A stretch of 64,000 bases of DNA, taken from Acidiferrum sp963764675. GTDB lineage: Bacteria > Acidobacteriota > Terriglobia > Acidiferrales > UBA7541. The stretch spans positions 372,001-436,000 of the forward strand of contig CAVXTQ010000008.1 in the NCBI GenBank assembly GCA_963764675.1, read 5' to 3'. Below the pieces are notes generated by a model that saw only the letters and a list, made by a program, of their open reading frames with translations, ran no database searches and was not told where the DNA came from. This document shows, in pieces, positions 1 through 8,719 of the stretch (position 1 is the stretch's first letter; each line of letters opens with the position of its first letter). Position numbers and translations under genes: made by a program.

Positions 1-5
1 AGAGA

Positions 6-566
6 GTGCAAGCTTCATTCTCTCAACTCTCATCCGCCGCCCAAGACCTGAATAAAGCCTCAGATGAATTGAGTAGTTCAATCGTTTCCATCGACGCCAT
101 TCTCCATAAGCTAAATCTAGGTGTCCCCACGTGGGTTCATATCAGCGGCCACTCAGAGGAAACGGACTATTGGGTAAAGGAAGTGGGCTACGCAAAGGTC
201 GGTAGTAGATGGGGCATAGCCCTTCGCACTCGTGAGGGCGACTTCAATTTTCCGCTCGACGAGAAGTGCGAGCAATGGCTTTTCAGTGATGGTCCGCGCT
301 GGCTACGAGGCGAGGGTGTCGAAAAGATTCCCGACCTCCTCGACGAACTTGTTAAGAGCGCCGTGTCCATGACGCAAAAGATCAGATCCAAGATCGACAA
401 AGCGCATCAAGTTGCTCTGGCTCTAGCAGAAGCTGCCGACGGGTCGAAACCAAAAAAGACCTTCGTCGGAGTGACACCGCGGACTGCCGAGAGTAAAGTT
501 CCGCCTCCGCCGGCTCCGCCGAATGCCAAGGCCCTGAATGCTCTGAACAAAGAGGGGAGCAAGTGA
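6..566 (+). CDS. Hypothetical protein, possibly 5'-truncated by the window edge
   Basis: The frame opens at a GTG at position 6 and stays open to the window edge, so the true start may lie outside. The product (at least 186 aa) is soluble, with a helical N-terminus, a mixed central region rich in Trp and acidic residues (about 40-105), a helical segment (about 110-145) and a low-complexity tail containing a short proline run (VPPPPAPP). There is no signal peptide or membrane segment. Its stop is followed one base later by the next small open frame, suggesting co-transcription. I do not recognise the family. Confidence 0.6.
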   Translation: MQASFSQLSSAAQDLNKASDELSSSIVSIDAILHKLNLGVPTWVHISGHSEETDYWVKEVGYAKVGSRWGIALRTREGDFNFPLDEKCEQWLFSDGPRWLRGEGVEKIPDLLDELVKSAVSMTQKIRSKIDKAHQVALALAEAADGSKPKKTFVGVTPRTAESKVPPPPAPPNAKALNALNKEGSK

Positions 567-567
567 C

Positions 568-858
568 ATGCTCGACCCTGAGGCTGTTGTCATCACGGCT
601 ACCGTCGCACAAGCTTCGGTAGAGTTACAAATCGAGACCAGAGATGCACAATTCCGAGCGCGCCTCGTTTCAGGTCAAGACCATGAGCTAGGAGCAAAGA
701 AAGGCTGCTCAGGGAAGGCTAGCCTTGCGGTCCGCAATGGCAAGGAAGTCGCCCCTCTCCACGAAGACCACATAGGCACACGCAATTGTGGCGATACGCT
801 CAAGCAAACGGAATTCCTCTGTGGCAACTGTGCGATGAGCCGAGGTCTGATTTGGTAA
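568..858 (+). CDS. Small hypothetical protein, probably frameshifted or degraded
   Basis: An ATG frame of 96 codons starts immediately after the upstream stop. The N-terminal half (MLDPEAVVITATVAQASVEL) looks protein-like, but the C-terminus is Cys-rich and unconvincing. Around position 720-950 another frame (positions divisible by 3) is open and reads as a plausible charged C-terminal segment containing FERDYGDDERDPIW and ends at 951. The original gene may therefore have continued into that frame and be broken by an indel. No family was recognised. Confidence 0.35.
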   Translation: MLDPEAVVITATVAQASVELQIETRDAQFRARLVSGQDHELGAKKGCSGKASLAVRNGKEVAPLHEDHIGTRNCGDTLKQTEFLCGNCAMSRGLIW

Positions 859-989
859 ATCGCAAGGGCATCACCTTCGAGCGCGACTATGGCGACGATG
901 AACGCGATCCCATCTGGACCGCGTGTTTGGGGGGCATCGTGCGTCCCGCGGCATGAAAATCAGTCAGCGCCGGCTGAGGCGGAGAGGCT

Positions 990-1028
990 CGGGTCCAACC
1001 GATCATGGACCCGGGTCTTTTTGTTTTC
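990..1028 (+). terminator. Intrinsic terminator
   Basis: A perfect 8-bp inverted repeat, cgggtcca (990-997) and tggacccg (1006-1013), with an 8-nt loop is followed by a T-rich tract (ggtctttttgttttc). It insulates the two small genes at the left edge from the exopolysaccharide operon. Confidence 0.75.
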
Positions 1029-1074
1029 AGGCAGACGCGTCTTTGCTGTTTCGATTCGCTCCCCAAGGGCATTC

Positions 1075-1101
1075 GTCATATCCGTGTCAAGCGTTTGTCA
1101 A
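1075..1101 (+). promoter_or_regulatory. Triple 11-bp-spaced GTCAN direct repeat (site A), exopolysaccharide operon
   Basis: GTCAT at 1075, GTCAA at 1086 and GTCAA at 1097 are spaced exactly 11 bp start to start, about 130 bp before the first gene of the exopolysaccharide operon. The same architecture recurs before several other operons in the window. Head-to-tail 11-bp spacing is typical of OmpR/PhoB-family binding sites; binding by a regulator is inferred. Confidence 0.6.
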
Positions 1102-1232
1102 AGTACGATTTGCTCTGCACGACGTTAGGTCCGTCCCATTAGTTCTTTGTTAGTCCTCTCCCCGGTTCCTTTTTGAACCTGCCTGTTCTTCTTGATCCGC
1201 CGATACTTGCGAACGGATTCCAGGAGAAGGGC

Positions 1233-1619
1233 ATGGACAAGGTCATCCGCATACTCGTCGCGAATCGCCCCCGCCTCATGCGCGAGTTGCTTCTGGCTAC
1301 CCTTGCGGACCGCCCGGACATCGAGATCGTGGGGGAAGTGTCCAACGAGGCGGAGATTCCCGCGTCGGTAAAGCGCACCGCGCCGGATTTGTTGGTGATC
1401 TCGCTGGACGACCTTGGGCAGCGTCCCCGTATTTGCGACACGGTGCTTCGCGCGCACCCGGACCTGAGAATCATCGCCGTCGCCACCGAGCACAACCGCA
1501 GCGTGTGCTACTGGGCCTCTCTCCAGCTCGACATTCATTCCAGTGACATCGAGCCGTCCGAGGAAGGCATTTTAAGCGTCATGCGAAACATCGCGGAAGG
1601 CGTAGGAGGTCAAGCGTGA
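1233..1619 (+). CDS. Stand-alone degenerate response-regulator receiver domain
   Basis: The 128-aa product is a single receiver-like domain: IRILVANRPRLMRELL at the N-terminus matches the start of LuxR-type receivers (as in ILLVDDHPLLREGL), followed by alternating strands and helices. There is no DNA-binding domain. The acidic pair after the first strand is replaced (VANR) and no Asp occupies the expected phosphoacceptor strand end (DLLVISLDD is shifted), so canonical phosphorylation is doubtful. I chose the ATG at 1233 because aggag precedes it by the right spacing; the frame is open further upstream. Its stop overlaps the GTG start of the SLBB exporter by four bases (GTGA), implying translational coupling. 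It probably acts as a protein-interaction regulator of polysaccharide production; that role is inference. Confidence 0.75.
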   Translation: MDKVIRILVANRPRLMRELLLATLADRPDIEIVGEVSNEAEIPASVKRTAPDLLVISLDDLGQRPRICDTVLRAHPDLRIIAVATEHNRSVCYWASLQLDIHSSDIEPSEEGILSVMRNIAEGVGGQA

Positions 1620-4600
1620 TTCACGAACTCTCTCGCACGCGCCGCCGTACTCTGCGGAGCGCCGTGCGCTTCACTGTGCCTGCGCTCCTTTTCGCTCTTG
1701 CGCTCTCTTCTACGGCGCATGCGCAAAACTCCGGCACGCCACTTGGCTCGCGTGATCCGTCGACGGCGCGGTCCGCCGATACTTCCGACCTCGCGAAGGA
1801 AAACTTCGACCGCGTTGCCGCGTCCGCCTCGCAAATCCGCGACGTCTTGATCAGCGACCCGGGAATGCTCGTGGAGCTGAAGCATTGGGTGGCCAAAGAG
1901 GCTACCGACAACGGGCAGGTGGTGGAAGACTCGGCTCTAACCGAACGTGGCATCTTCGAGCGCCTCGATCGTGACCTGAGCTTTCGCTCCATGGCCACTC
2001 GCCTGGTACAGCGCTATGGCTACCTGTTGCCCAGCGTCAACCCGAACTCCGATGCCGGGCGAGTGCAAGACCTGGTGGTGAAAGAGCGTGCTCGCCGTTT
2101 GATTCAAGTCGAAGCTCAGGAAGACGCAGAAGCGGCGCGCCTCAGCGCGGACGCGAGCAACCAGCAGAAGCTTGCGCGCGCAGTGTGCGACAACCAAGGG
2201 GAAGCCAGTTGCGCCGGTTCTCCGGCTGGCAACGCGCAACAAAAGTCATCGCCTCCATCTGCGCCCCAACCAAACCCGGCGCCGCAGACCACGCCTGACC
2301 TGCCTTCTTCCACCAGCCTTTCGCAAACGCTCCGCGCGGCGGGGCGTGACGATAACTCGATTCAGCTTCCTCTCGGCATCGAGTCGAGTCTGATGATGGC
2401 TTCCAATCCGAGAAAGCGTCCGGAGGATGGCACTGGCAACGGCATCGCTGCCTTGTTGGGAAACGAGCAGATGGCTGGCCAAGGGCGCAACCCGATTCTG
2501 GATAGTCTTTCCACTCCGATCGATCTCGATCCTATGCGCGCGACACCCGAGTCCGCGAAAGACGCGAACAGCATCGTGCGTCTAGCCGGCGGTGGTGCGG
2601 CTTCCAAGGATTTCTCGCCTGTCAGTATTGAACACAAGAGCAGCCCGTATTCGGACGTTCCCTCGCTTTACGACCTCTACGTCCAGGCTTCATGGAAGGA
2701 GCACGCGACCGAGCGCTTCGGGTTGGAGATGTTTCGCAACGGTACCCGGGACCGCAACGCCATCGCGATTGACATGCCCGTTGGTCCCGATTACGTCCTG
2801 GGACCTGGTGACGGCTTGGCCATCGACCTCTGGGGCGGCGTTTCTCAGCGGCTTACTCGCACGGTCGATCGCGAAGGCCGCATCATGTTGCCCGAAGTCG
2901 GTCCTTTGCTCGTCAGCGGACGCACGCTGGGCGATGTTCAGCAAGCCGTCCAGCTGGCGCTCCGAACGCAGTTTCAAGAAGTCTCCGCGGACGTTTCCTT
3001 GGCGAAGTTCCGCACCGTGCGCGTGTACTTGGTTGGAGAGGTTGCCGAGCCCGGCGCGTACGACATCAGCGCGCTATCCACTCCGCTGAACGCGCTGTTT
3101 GCCGCCGGAGGCGTCACGTCGCGCGGCTCGCTGCGCGCGTTGAAGCACTACCGCGGTTCACAGCTCATCGAGGAAGTGGACACCTACGATTTGCTGCTGC
3201 GTGGCGTGAGTTCCGACGCCAAGCGTCTGGAGAGTGGCGATTCTCTGCTGGTGCCGCCCGTCGGCGCGCAAGTAACTGTGAGCGGCATGGTCCGGCGTCC
3301 GGCTGTTTATGAACTGCACGGCGAAAAGACCCTCGCCGACGTCGTCGAACTCGCCGGCGGCGTCTTGCCCGCCGCCGCGCTCCAGCATATCGAGTTGCAG
3401 CGCCTCGAGGCGCACTCGAAGCGCACCATGCTCAGCCTGGAAATATCGCCCAACGGAGACGTCGATTCCGTCAAGAAGCAAATGAGCGCGGTCAGCGTCC
3501 AAGACGGCGACGAGATCCATATCTTCCCAATCGCGCCGTACAACGAGAGCTCGATCTACTTGCAAGGGCATGTCTTGCGTCCGGGCCGCTATTCCTATCG
3601 CGACGGTATGAAGCTGACCGATGTGATCGGCTCGTACGGCGATCTGCTGCCCGAGCCGGCAGGTCAATACGCCGAAATCGTGCGGCTCAACGCGCCGGAT
3701 TTTCGCCCCAGCGTCGAGAGTTTTGACTTGGCAGCCGCTTTAGCGAATCCCTCAGCTGCTCCCAAGCTCCAGCCTTTGGATACCATCCGCGTTTTCAGCC
3801 GTTACGACTTCGAGCCCGCGCCTTCGGTCTCCGTCGCGGGAGAAGTTCGCTCACCCGGGAAGTACCGCACCTCCGGGCAGGCGCGCCTTCGCGACGCCAT
3901 TTATCTCGCTGGAGGTGTTTCTTCGGACGCTTCTCTGGAAGGCGCGCAACTCTTCCGCACGCAGGCCGACGGCACGCTGAAGATTCTCAGCGTGAATCTA
4001 CGCGGCGCGCTCGCGGGCAATCCGGGCGACAATTTGCTCCTCGAACCGCGCGACCGCCTTCTGATTCATCGCAGCTCCGCAAAGGTGGATCCTCCGACCG
4101 TCTACGTCAAAGGCGAAGTTGCCAAGCCCGGGCGCTATCCGCTTACCAGCAACATGCGCCTGGAAGACCTGATCGCCGCCGCCGGCGGTTTGAAGCGCAC
4201 TGCCGACAAAGAAAGCGCCGATCTGACCAGCTACGCGGTTGGGAATGAGCCAAATTCTCCGACGGAAAGCCGCAGGATCGTGCTGTCGGCCGCGCTCGCC
4301 GGCGACGAACAGGAAAACGTGGCTCTTCGTGAGGGCGATGTCCTTACCATCCCGCAAAATCCCGGCTGGAACGACGTGGCTGCTTCCGCGACGGTAAAAG
4401 GCGAAGTCCAGCATCCCGGCTCCTTCGGCATTCGCCCCGGCGAACGACTCAGCTCGTTGCTCGCGCGCGCCGGCGGCTTCAACGCGCAGGCCTATCCCTA
4501 CGGCGCCGTTCTGATGCGCACCGAAGTGCGCGATCTCGAGACGAAGTCCTACGAGGAACTCGTCCAGCGCGTGAAGCTCGAGCAAGTGCATCTGCGATCT

Positions 4601-5140
4601 TTGCCGGAGGACAACACCGACCAGCGCAACGCCAAACTTACCGCCATCGCGCAAACGGAAACCGCGATGAGCAGTTTGCAGGAAAATCAGCCTGTGGGCC
4701 GCGTAGTCATTCACATCCAGCCGGAGTTGAATAAGTGGCGAAACACGATCGCGGATGTGCCCGTGCGTGATGGCGACGTGCTGCTGATCCCGAAGAAAGC
4801 GACCTATGTCGCCGTCACCGGCCAGGTGTTCAATCCCACTGCAGTCTCTTTCCAGCCCGGCCGCAGCGCGAGTTGGTATCTAAGCCAAGCCGGCGGCATG
4901 ACGCAGCTCGCCAACAAAAAAGCAGCCTTCGTCATCCGCGCCGACGGCTCGGTGATTTCCGCAAAAAACAATTCCGATCTCTGGAGCGGCGATCCGATGA
5001 GTGCGGTGCTGAGGCCCGGTGACTCCATCGTCGTGCCGGAGCGTGCGCCGAATGTCGGTGGCCGCAACTGGTCCAACGTCTTCCAGGCAGCCCAGGTGGC
5101 AGCATCCCTGGCCTTTGCCGTGGCCTACTTCAAACCGTGA
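1616..5140 (+). CDS. Polysaccharide export outer-membrane protein with about seven SLBB repeats (Wza-like)
   Basis: The 1174-aa protein begins with a signal peptide (hydrophobic segment about 17-37, ending ALSSTAHAQ). After a low-complexity Pro/Ser-rich stretch, a polysaccharide-export domain lies near 390-460 (YVLGPGDGLAIDLWGG). It is followed by about seven SLBB-like units, recognisable by 'V.GEV..PG.Y' and 'L..AGG' pairs (for example VRVYLVGEVAEPGAYDIS, VTVSGMVRRPAVYEL, SSIYLQGHVLRPGRY). Typical Wza proteins are about 380 aa with few SLBB units, so this is a greatly extended version. The family forms the outer-membrane channel and periplasmic tunnel for capsule or exopolysaccharide. A C-terminal hydrophobic stretch (AAQVAASLAFAVAYF) may be the outer-membrane helix. 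Start GTG overlaps the upstream stop. Confidence 0.93.
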   Translation: MIHELSRTRRRTLRSAVRFTVPALLFALALSSTAHAQNSGTPLGSRDPSTARSADTSDLAKENFDRVAASASQIRDVLISDPGMLVELKHWVAKEATDNGQVVEDSALTERGIFERLDRDLSFRSMATRLVQRYGYLLPSVNPNSDAGRVQDLVVKERARRLIQVEAQEDAEAARLSADASNQQKLARAVCDNQGEASCAGSPAGNAQQKSSPPSAPQPNPAPQTTPDLPSSTSLSQTLRAAGRDDNSIQLPLGIESSLMMASNPRKRPEDGTGNGIAALLGNEQMAGQGRNPILDSLSTPIDLDPMRATPESAKDANSIVRLAGGGAASKDFSPVSIEHKSSPYSDVPSLYDLYVQASWKEHATERFGLEMFRNGTRDRNAIAIDMPVGPDYVLGPGDGLAIDLWGGVSQRLTRTVDREGRIMLPEVGPLLVSGRTLGDVQQAVQLALRTQFQEVSADVSLAKFRTVRVYLVGEVAEPGAYDISALSTPLNALFAAGGVTSRGSLRALKHYRGSQLIEEVDTYDLLLRGVSSDAKRLESGDSLLVPPVGAQVTVSGMVRRPAVYELHGEKTLADVVELAGGVLPAAALQHIELQRLEAHSKRTMLSLEISPNGDVDSVKKQMSAVSVQDGDEIHIFPIAPYNESSIYLQGHVLRPGRYSYRDGMKLTDVIGSYGDLLPEPAGQYAEIVRLNAPDFRPSVESFDLAAALANPSAAPKLQPLDTIRVFSRYDFEPAPSVSVAGEVRSPGKYRTSGQARLRDAIYLAGGVSSDASLEGAQLFRTQADGTLKILSVNLRGALAGNPGDNLLLEPRDRLLIHRSSAKVDPPTVYVKGEVAKPGRYPLTSNMRLEDLIAAAGGLKRTADKESADLTSYAVGNEPNSPTESRRIVLSAALAGDEQENVALREGDVLTIPQNPGWNDVAASATVKGEVQHPGSFGIRPGERLSSLLARAGGFNAQAYPYGAVLMRTEVRDLETKSYEELVQRVKLEQVHLRSLPEDNTDQRNAKLTAIAQTETAMSSLQENQPVGRVVIHIQPELNKWRNTIADVPVRDGDVLLIPKKATYVAVTGQVFNPTAVSFQPGRSASWYLSQAGGMTQLANKKAAFVIRADGSVISAKNNSDLWSGDPMSAVLRPGDSIVVPERAPNVGGRNWSNVFQAAQVAASLAFAVAYFKP

Positions 5141-5150
5141 GCGTCTGACG

Positions 5151-6593
5151 ATGAGCGCAACCATGGAAGGACCACAGGCGCAGGGAAACGGTTTCTCACG
5201 CAAGACCGTTGTAAAGCCGGATTCCCACGCACGCGAGAAGCGTATCGAGCGAGTGCGCATCCTGTGGGAAAACCGCCGCACGCTGGTTCGTGCGTTTATC
5301 TGCGGCTTTGTGCTCAGCCTTCTCGTGGCCATCAGTTTGCCGAAGCAGTACGAGGCCACCGCGAAGCTGATGCCGCCGGAATCGTCTTCCGGCGGTGGCA
5401 CGGCATTGCTGGCGGCGCTATCGACGCACGGCGCAGGCATGCTCGGAGGGCTCGCCGGCGAAATGCTGGGAGTGAAAGGCAACGGGCCGGTCTTCGTCGA
5501 GATTCTCGAAAGCCGCACGGTCGCCGATCGCCTGATCGATGAGTTCCAGCTCGCCAAGGGATACGGCACCACAAAAATCGAGTACACGCGCAAGCAGCTC
5601 GAGCTGCACACCAAAATCACCGAAGACCGCAAGAGTGACGTCATCACCATCACCGTTACGGACCGTACTCCCAGCCAGGCGGCCGCCATGGCGCAGGCCT
5701 ACGTCAGTCAGCTGGACCATCTCGTCGCCGAGCTGAGTACCTCCTCGGCGCGTCGCGAACGCATCTTCCTGGACGAGCGCCTCAAAAGCGTCAAAAGCGA
5801 TCTCGACAACGCGGCGACGCAATTCAGCGAATTCGCGAGTAAAAACACCGCGATCGACATTCCTGCTCAGGGCAAAGCCATGGTCGAAGCGGCAGCGGTC
5901 TTGCAGGGTCAGCTTATCGCCGCGGAGGCGGAAGCCAGTGGCCTCGAGAAAATCTACACCGTCAACAATGTCCGCGTGAAAGCGCTCAATGCCCGCATCG
6001 GCGAACTCCGCGAGCAGCTCCAAAAGCTTGGCGGCAGCAATTCTCCGGCGGACGTAAAAAACGACACATCACTCTATCCCTCGATCCGCAAACTCCCACT
6101 TCTCGGCGTCACCTATGCCGATCTTTATCGCCGCACCAGGATCGAAGAAACCGTCTACGAGCTTCTGACCCAACAGTACGAACTTGCGAAAGTGCAGGAG
6201 GCGAAGGAGATTCCCAGCGTCAAGGTGTTGGACATCCCCGTTGTGCCAACCGTCAAGACGTCTCCCCACCGCGTGTTGATCACCCTAATTGGGGCATTCC
6301 TTGTCGTCTGCGCAACGGCGTGGTGGATCATTTTGCGAAAACACTGGGGCGAAATCGATCCCGCCGATCCTGGACGCCTTCTAGCTGAAGAAATGGCGGC
6401 GTCGGCGCTCATCACCGCGCGGCGATTTGCGCCCGCGGCAGCCGCATTACGCGGCGCGGCAGCCCGCATCGGACGCGCGTTTCACAAGCCGCCCGACGAT
6501 GCCGCAGAAAAAGCAGAGGCCACCAGCGATCCGGCAGGTGTGCCCCGCGTTTCTCAGGATACGCGCGCCGTCGCCGCCGGAGGCCGCCAGTAA
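5151..6593 (+). CDS. Wzz-type chain-length determinant / polysaccharide co-polymerase
   Basis: The 480-aa protein has the Wzz topology: an N-terminal cytoplasmic segment, a membrane helix at about 46-63 (AFICGFVLSLLVAISLP) followed at once by the family's KQYEATAKLMPP strand, a long periplasmic coiled-coil region (about 150-340) and a second membrane helix near 380-400 (ITLIGAFLVVCATAWWII). The C-terminal cytoplasmic tail lacks a Walker-type tyrosine-kinase domain, so this is the kinase-less form. The ATG at 5151 lies ten bases after the exporter stop; the frame is open upstream but would overlap that gene. It should set polymer length and couple the Wzy polymerase to the exporter. Confidence 0.9.
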   Translation: MSATMEGPQAQGNGFSRKTVVKPDSHAREKRIERVRILWENRRTLVRAFICGFVLSLLVAISLPKQYEATAKLMPPESSSGGGTALLAALSTHGAGMLGGLAGEMLGVKGNGPVFVEILESRTVADRLIDEFQLAKGYGTTKIEYTRKQLELHTKITEDRKSDVITITVTDRTPSQAAAMAQAYVSQLDHLVAELSTSSARRERIFLDERLKSVKSDLDNAATQFSEFASKNTAIDIPAQGKAMVEAAAVLQGQLIAAEAEASGLEKIYTVNNVRVKALNARIGELREQLQKLGGSNSPADVKNDTSLYPSIRKLPLLGVTYADLYRRTRIEETVYELLTQQYELAKVQEAKEIPSVKVLDIPVVPTVKTSPHRVLITLIGAFLVVCATAWWIILRKHWGEIDPADPGRLLAEEMAASALITARRFAPAAAALRGAAARIGRAFHKPPDDAAEKAEATSDPAGVPRVSQDTRAVAAGGRQ

Positions 6594-6611
6594 GGCGCTG
6601 GAATCTTTACG

Positions 6612-7298
6612 ATGAACGGAACCGCCACTCGCCGATCCCTCGCGCCGTCGATGCCTAAGCCGGCGTCGACGCTACACGTACATTCCGGGCGCGCAGCTAT
6701 CGAGCTCCCTGCCATCAAGCGCATCGTGGATGTTCTTCTCGGAGCGCTTCTTCTTATTCTCGCGGTACCGATGATTGCCCTTGCGGCGTTGTGGATCGCC
6801 TTTGACTCCCCGGGCCCTGTCTTCTATTCCGCGCTGCGTGCGGGGAAAGAGGGCAAAAGTTTTCGCTGCTACAAACTACGCACCATGGTTGCTGATGCGG
6901 ACCAACGAAAAAAGGGCTTGCGGCCGATGAACGAGCGCAGCGGCCCCTTTTTTAAGATGGAGAACGATCCGCGGATTACGCCTTCGGGCGCGTGGCTGCG
7001 GAAATTCAGCATTGATGAACTCCCGCAAGTCTTTAACGTAATCCGCGGTGACATGAGCCTGGTTGGCCCGCGCCCTCACCCGCTCGACGACGTTGAACTC
7101 TACAGTGCCGAAGATTTGCGGCGTCTCGACGTTAAGCCCGGCATCACTGGGCTCTGGCAAGTGACTGCGCGACGCGATCCTTCCTTCGAAACCAGCATGA
7201 AGATCGACCTCCGATATATCGAGAACTGGAGTCTCGCGCTCGATGCCACGATCTTGCTCAAAACATTGCCGGTGATTTTTCGCGGGGAAGGGAACTGA
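6612..7298 (+). CDS. Undecaprenyl-phosphate sugar phosphotransferase (initiating transferase, ExoY/WcaJ-like)
   Basis: The 228-aa protein matches the catalytic half of bacterial sugar transferases: one membrane segment (about 36-60, VDVLLGALLLILAVPMIALA), the conserved KLRTM motif, the catalytic DELPQVFNVIRGDMSLVGPR block and the GITGLWQV motif before a C-terminal helix. It is the short form without the extra N-terminal membrane bundle. The enzyme loads the first sugar phosphate onto undecaprenyl phosphate in the inner membrane, starting repeat-unit assembly. It sits between the co-polymerase and the flippase, as expected for a Wzx/Wzy pathway. Sugar specificity cannot be read from the sequence. 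Confidence 0.93.
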   Translation: MNGTATRRSLAPSMPKPASTLHVHSGRAAIELPAIKRIVDVLLGALLLILAVPMIALAALWIAFDSPGPVFYSALRAGKEGKSFRCYKLRTMVADADQRKKGLRPMNERSGPFFKMENDPRITPSGAWLRKFSIDELPQVFNVIRGDMSLVGPRPHPLDDVELYSAEDLRRLDVKPGITGLWQVTARRDPSFETSMKIDLRYIENWSLALDATILLKTLPVIFRGEGN

Positions 7299-7306
7299 GA
7301 CTTGCG

Positions 7307-8719
7307 ATGAGCACAGCTCCCGCGCCGGCGTTGAATGAAGTTCGCGACGCATCTCCTTCCCTCGCCCTCTCCGGCGCGCCTAAAGGTTTCCTCACCGCCG
7401 AAAAACTTCGCGCCTGGGGCCCAAAGTCGGCGTATTCGCTCGTCGATCAGGCCCTCACGTCTCTTGCCGGCTTTTGCGTGAGCTTTCTTCTTGCTCGTTG
7501 GATGCCCGCGGAAGTTTATGGGGCCTTCGCGGTTGCGTTCACTGGATATGTGTTCGTCTGCGGCTTTTACAACGTGATCGTGCTCGAGCCGATGAGCGTA
7601 ATGGGGCCCTCGCGTCACGCCGGCCGGCTCCGCGCCTACTTTCAAGAGCAAGCCATCGTTCACGCCGGGCTGGTTGGCATCCTGTCCGCGATCATCCTGG
7701 TCGCCGGATGGATCGTTTGGCGAATCGCGCCCCATACGCCGCTGGTTGGCGCGGTTGCGGGCAGCGGCCTGGCGTTGCCGTTCCTCTTGTTCCTCTGGTT
7801 GGTGCGCCGTTTGTGTTACGTCATGCATCGCCCTTCCGCCGCGATTCTCGGTAGCGCGGCGTATTTATCGCTCGTTGTTTCTGGTTTGTACCTTCTACGC
7901 GGCCTTGGAAAACTGAGTCCGTTCTCGGCTTTTGCGTTGACGGGTTCCGCCAGCTTTCTCGCAGCGGTCCTGGTGATCAGGCGCTTGCAATTCCCTTCGA
8001 GTTCCGCTCAGACGGTTGCACACGTCTCCTGGCGAACGGCGCTGCGAGAGAACTGGACCTATGGACGTTGGCTTCTAGGCGGCACGGTTCTCTATTCGGT
8101 CTCCGCTCAGACGCAGATGGTCCTGGCCGCTTCACTTCTTGGATTGGGCGCCGCCGGTGTCTTGCGCGCGATGCAGCTGCCCGCTTTGGTGATGACGCAA
8201 GTCGTTACGGCGGCGGGACTGCTCGTTCTTCCGGCATTGTCGCGCGATTTCGCGGATGGCTCGATCGAACGTATGCGACGCAAGGCGATGCTCGCCAGCG
8301 CGGGCCTCGCCGCCACCGCCATTTGCTTCGCTGGGTTGCTCATGCTGGTGGCCGGGCCGATTGAGCATTTGCTGTTTGGCGGCAAGTACGCCGCCTTTGC
8401 TTGGCTAATCCCGGTTCTCGCGCTGATGCCCGTAGCGGACGCCGGCGCAAGCGGATTTCTCATGGCGTTGCGCGCTTCCCAGAAACCGCAGTTCGACCTG
8501 ATCGCCAACGCGGTTGCTGCTCCTGTCGGATTGCTCTCGGCGGTCTTCTTCATGCACTGGTGGGGACTCGCGGGCGCTGCCTTCAGCCTGGTTGCCGGAT
8601 GCGCGGCTTCGGCGTTGGCGAATTTCTGCTCCTATCGCTATTTCACGGCGCGGGCCAGGAATGGCACCGGGGCGTCAACCGTAACGCAAGCAGCGCTCCT
8701 TTCAGGGAACCGTTCATGA
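7307..8719 (+). CDS. Oligosaccharide-unit flippase (Wzx-like, MATE/PST superfamily)
   Basis: The 470-aa integral membrane protein has about 12-14 hydrophobic helices spread over its whole length, starting after a 40-residue hydrophilic N-terminus (YSLVDQALTSLAGFCVSFLL). Hydropathy pattern and length fit the polysaccharide transporter family that flips lipid-linked repeat units to the periplasmic face. The stop overlaps the ATG of the methyltransferase by four bases (ATGA), so the two are translationally coupled. Assignment rests on topology, length and operon position rather than a catalytic motif. Confidence 0.85.
   Translation: MSTAPAPALNEVRDASPSLALSGAPKGFLTAEKLRAWGPKSAYSLVDQALTSLAGFCVSFLLARWMPAEVYGAFAVAFTGYVFVCGFYNVIVLEPMSVMGPSRHAGRLRAYFQEQAIVHAGLVGILSAIILVAGWIVWRIAPHTPLVGAVAGSGLALPFLLFLWLVRRLCYVMHRPSAAILGSAAYLSLVVSGLYLLRGLGKLSPFSAFALTGSASFLAAVLVIRRLQFPSSSAQTVAHVSWRTALRENWTYGRWLLGGTVLYSVSAQTQMVLAASLLGLGAAGVLRAMQLPALVMTQVVTAAGLLVLPALSRDFADGSIERMRRKAMLASAGLAATAICFAGLLMLVAGPIEHLLFGGKYAAFAWLIPVLALMPVADAGASGFLMALRASQKPQFDLIANAVAAPVGLLSAVFFMHWWGLAGAAFSLVAGCAASALANFCSYRYFTARARNGTGASTVTQAALLSGNRS

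Larger units (their letters stand above)
859..1232. other. Intergenic region upstream of the exopolysaccharide operon
   Basis: No complete gene is supported here. The stretch holds the possible out-of-frame tail of the preceding small gene (to 951), the intrinsic terminator at 990-1028, the triple 11-bp direct repeat at 1075-1101 and the leader of the exopolysaccharide operon, which ends in a good ribosome binding site (aggag, about 1222-1226) before the ATG at 1233. Confidence 0.6.

Noticed and set aside
3998..4714. Minus-strand frame of 238 codons within the SLBB exporter
   Set aside because: It lies entirely opposite a well-supported gene and shows no family features.
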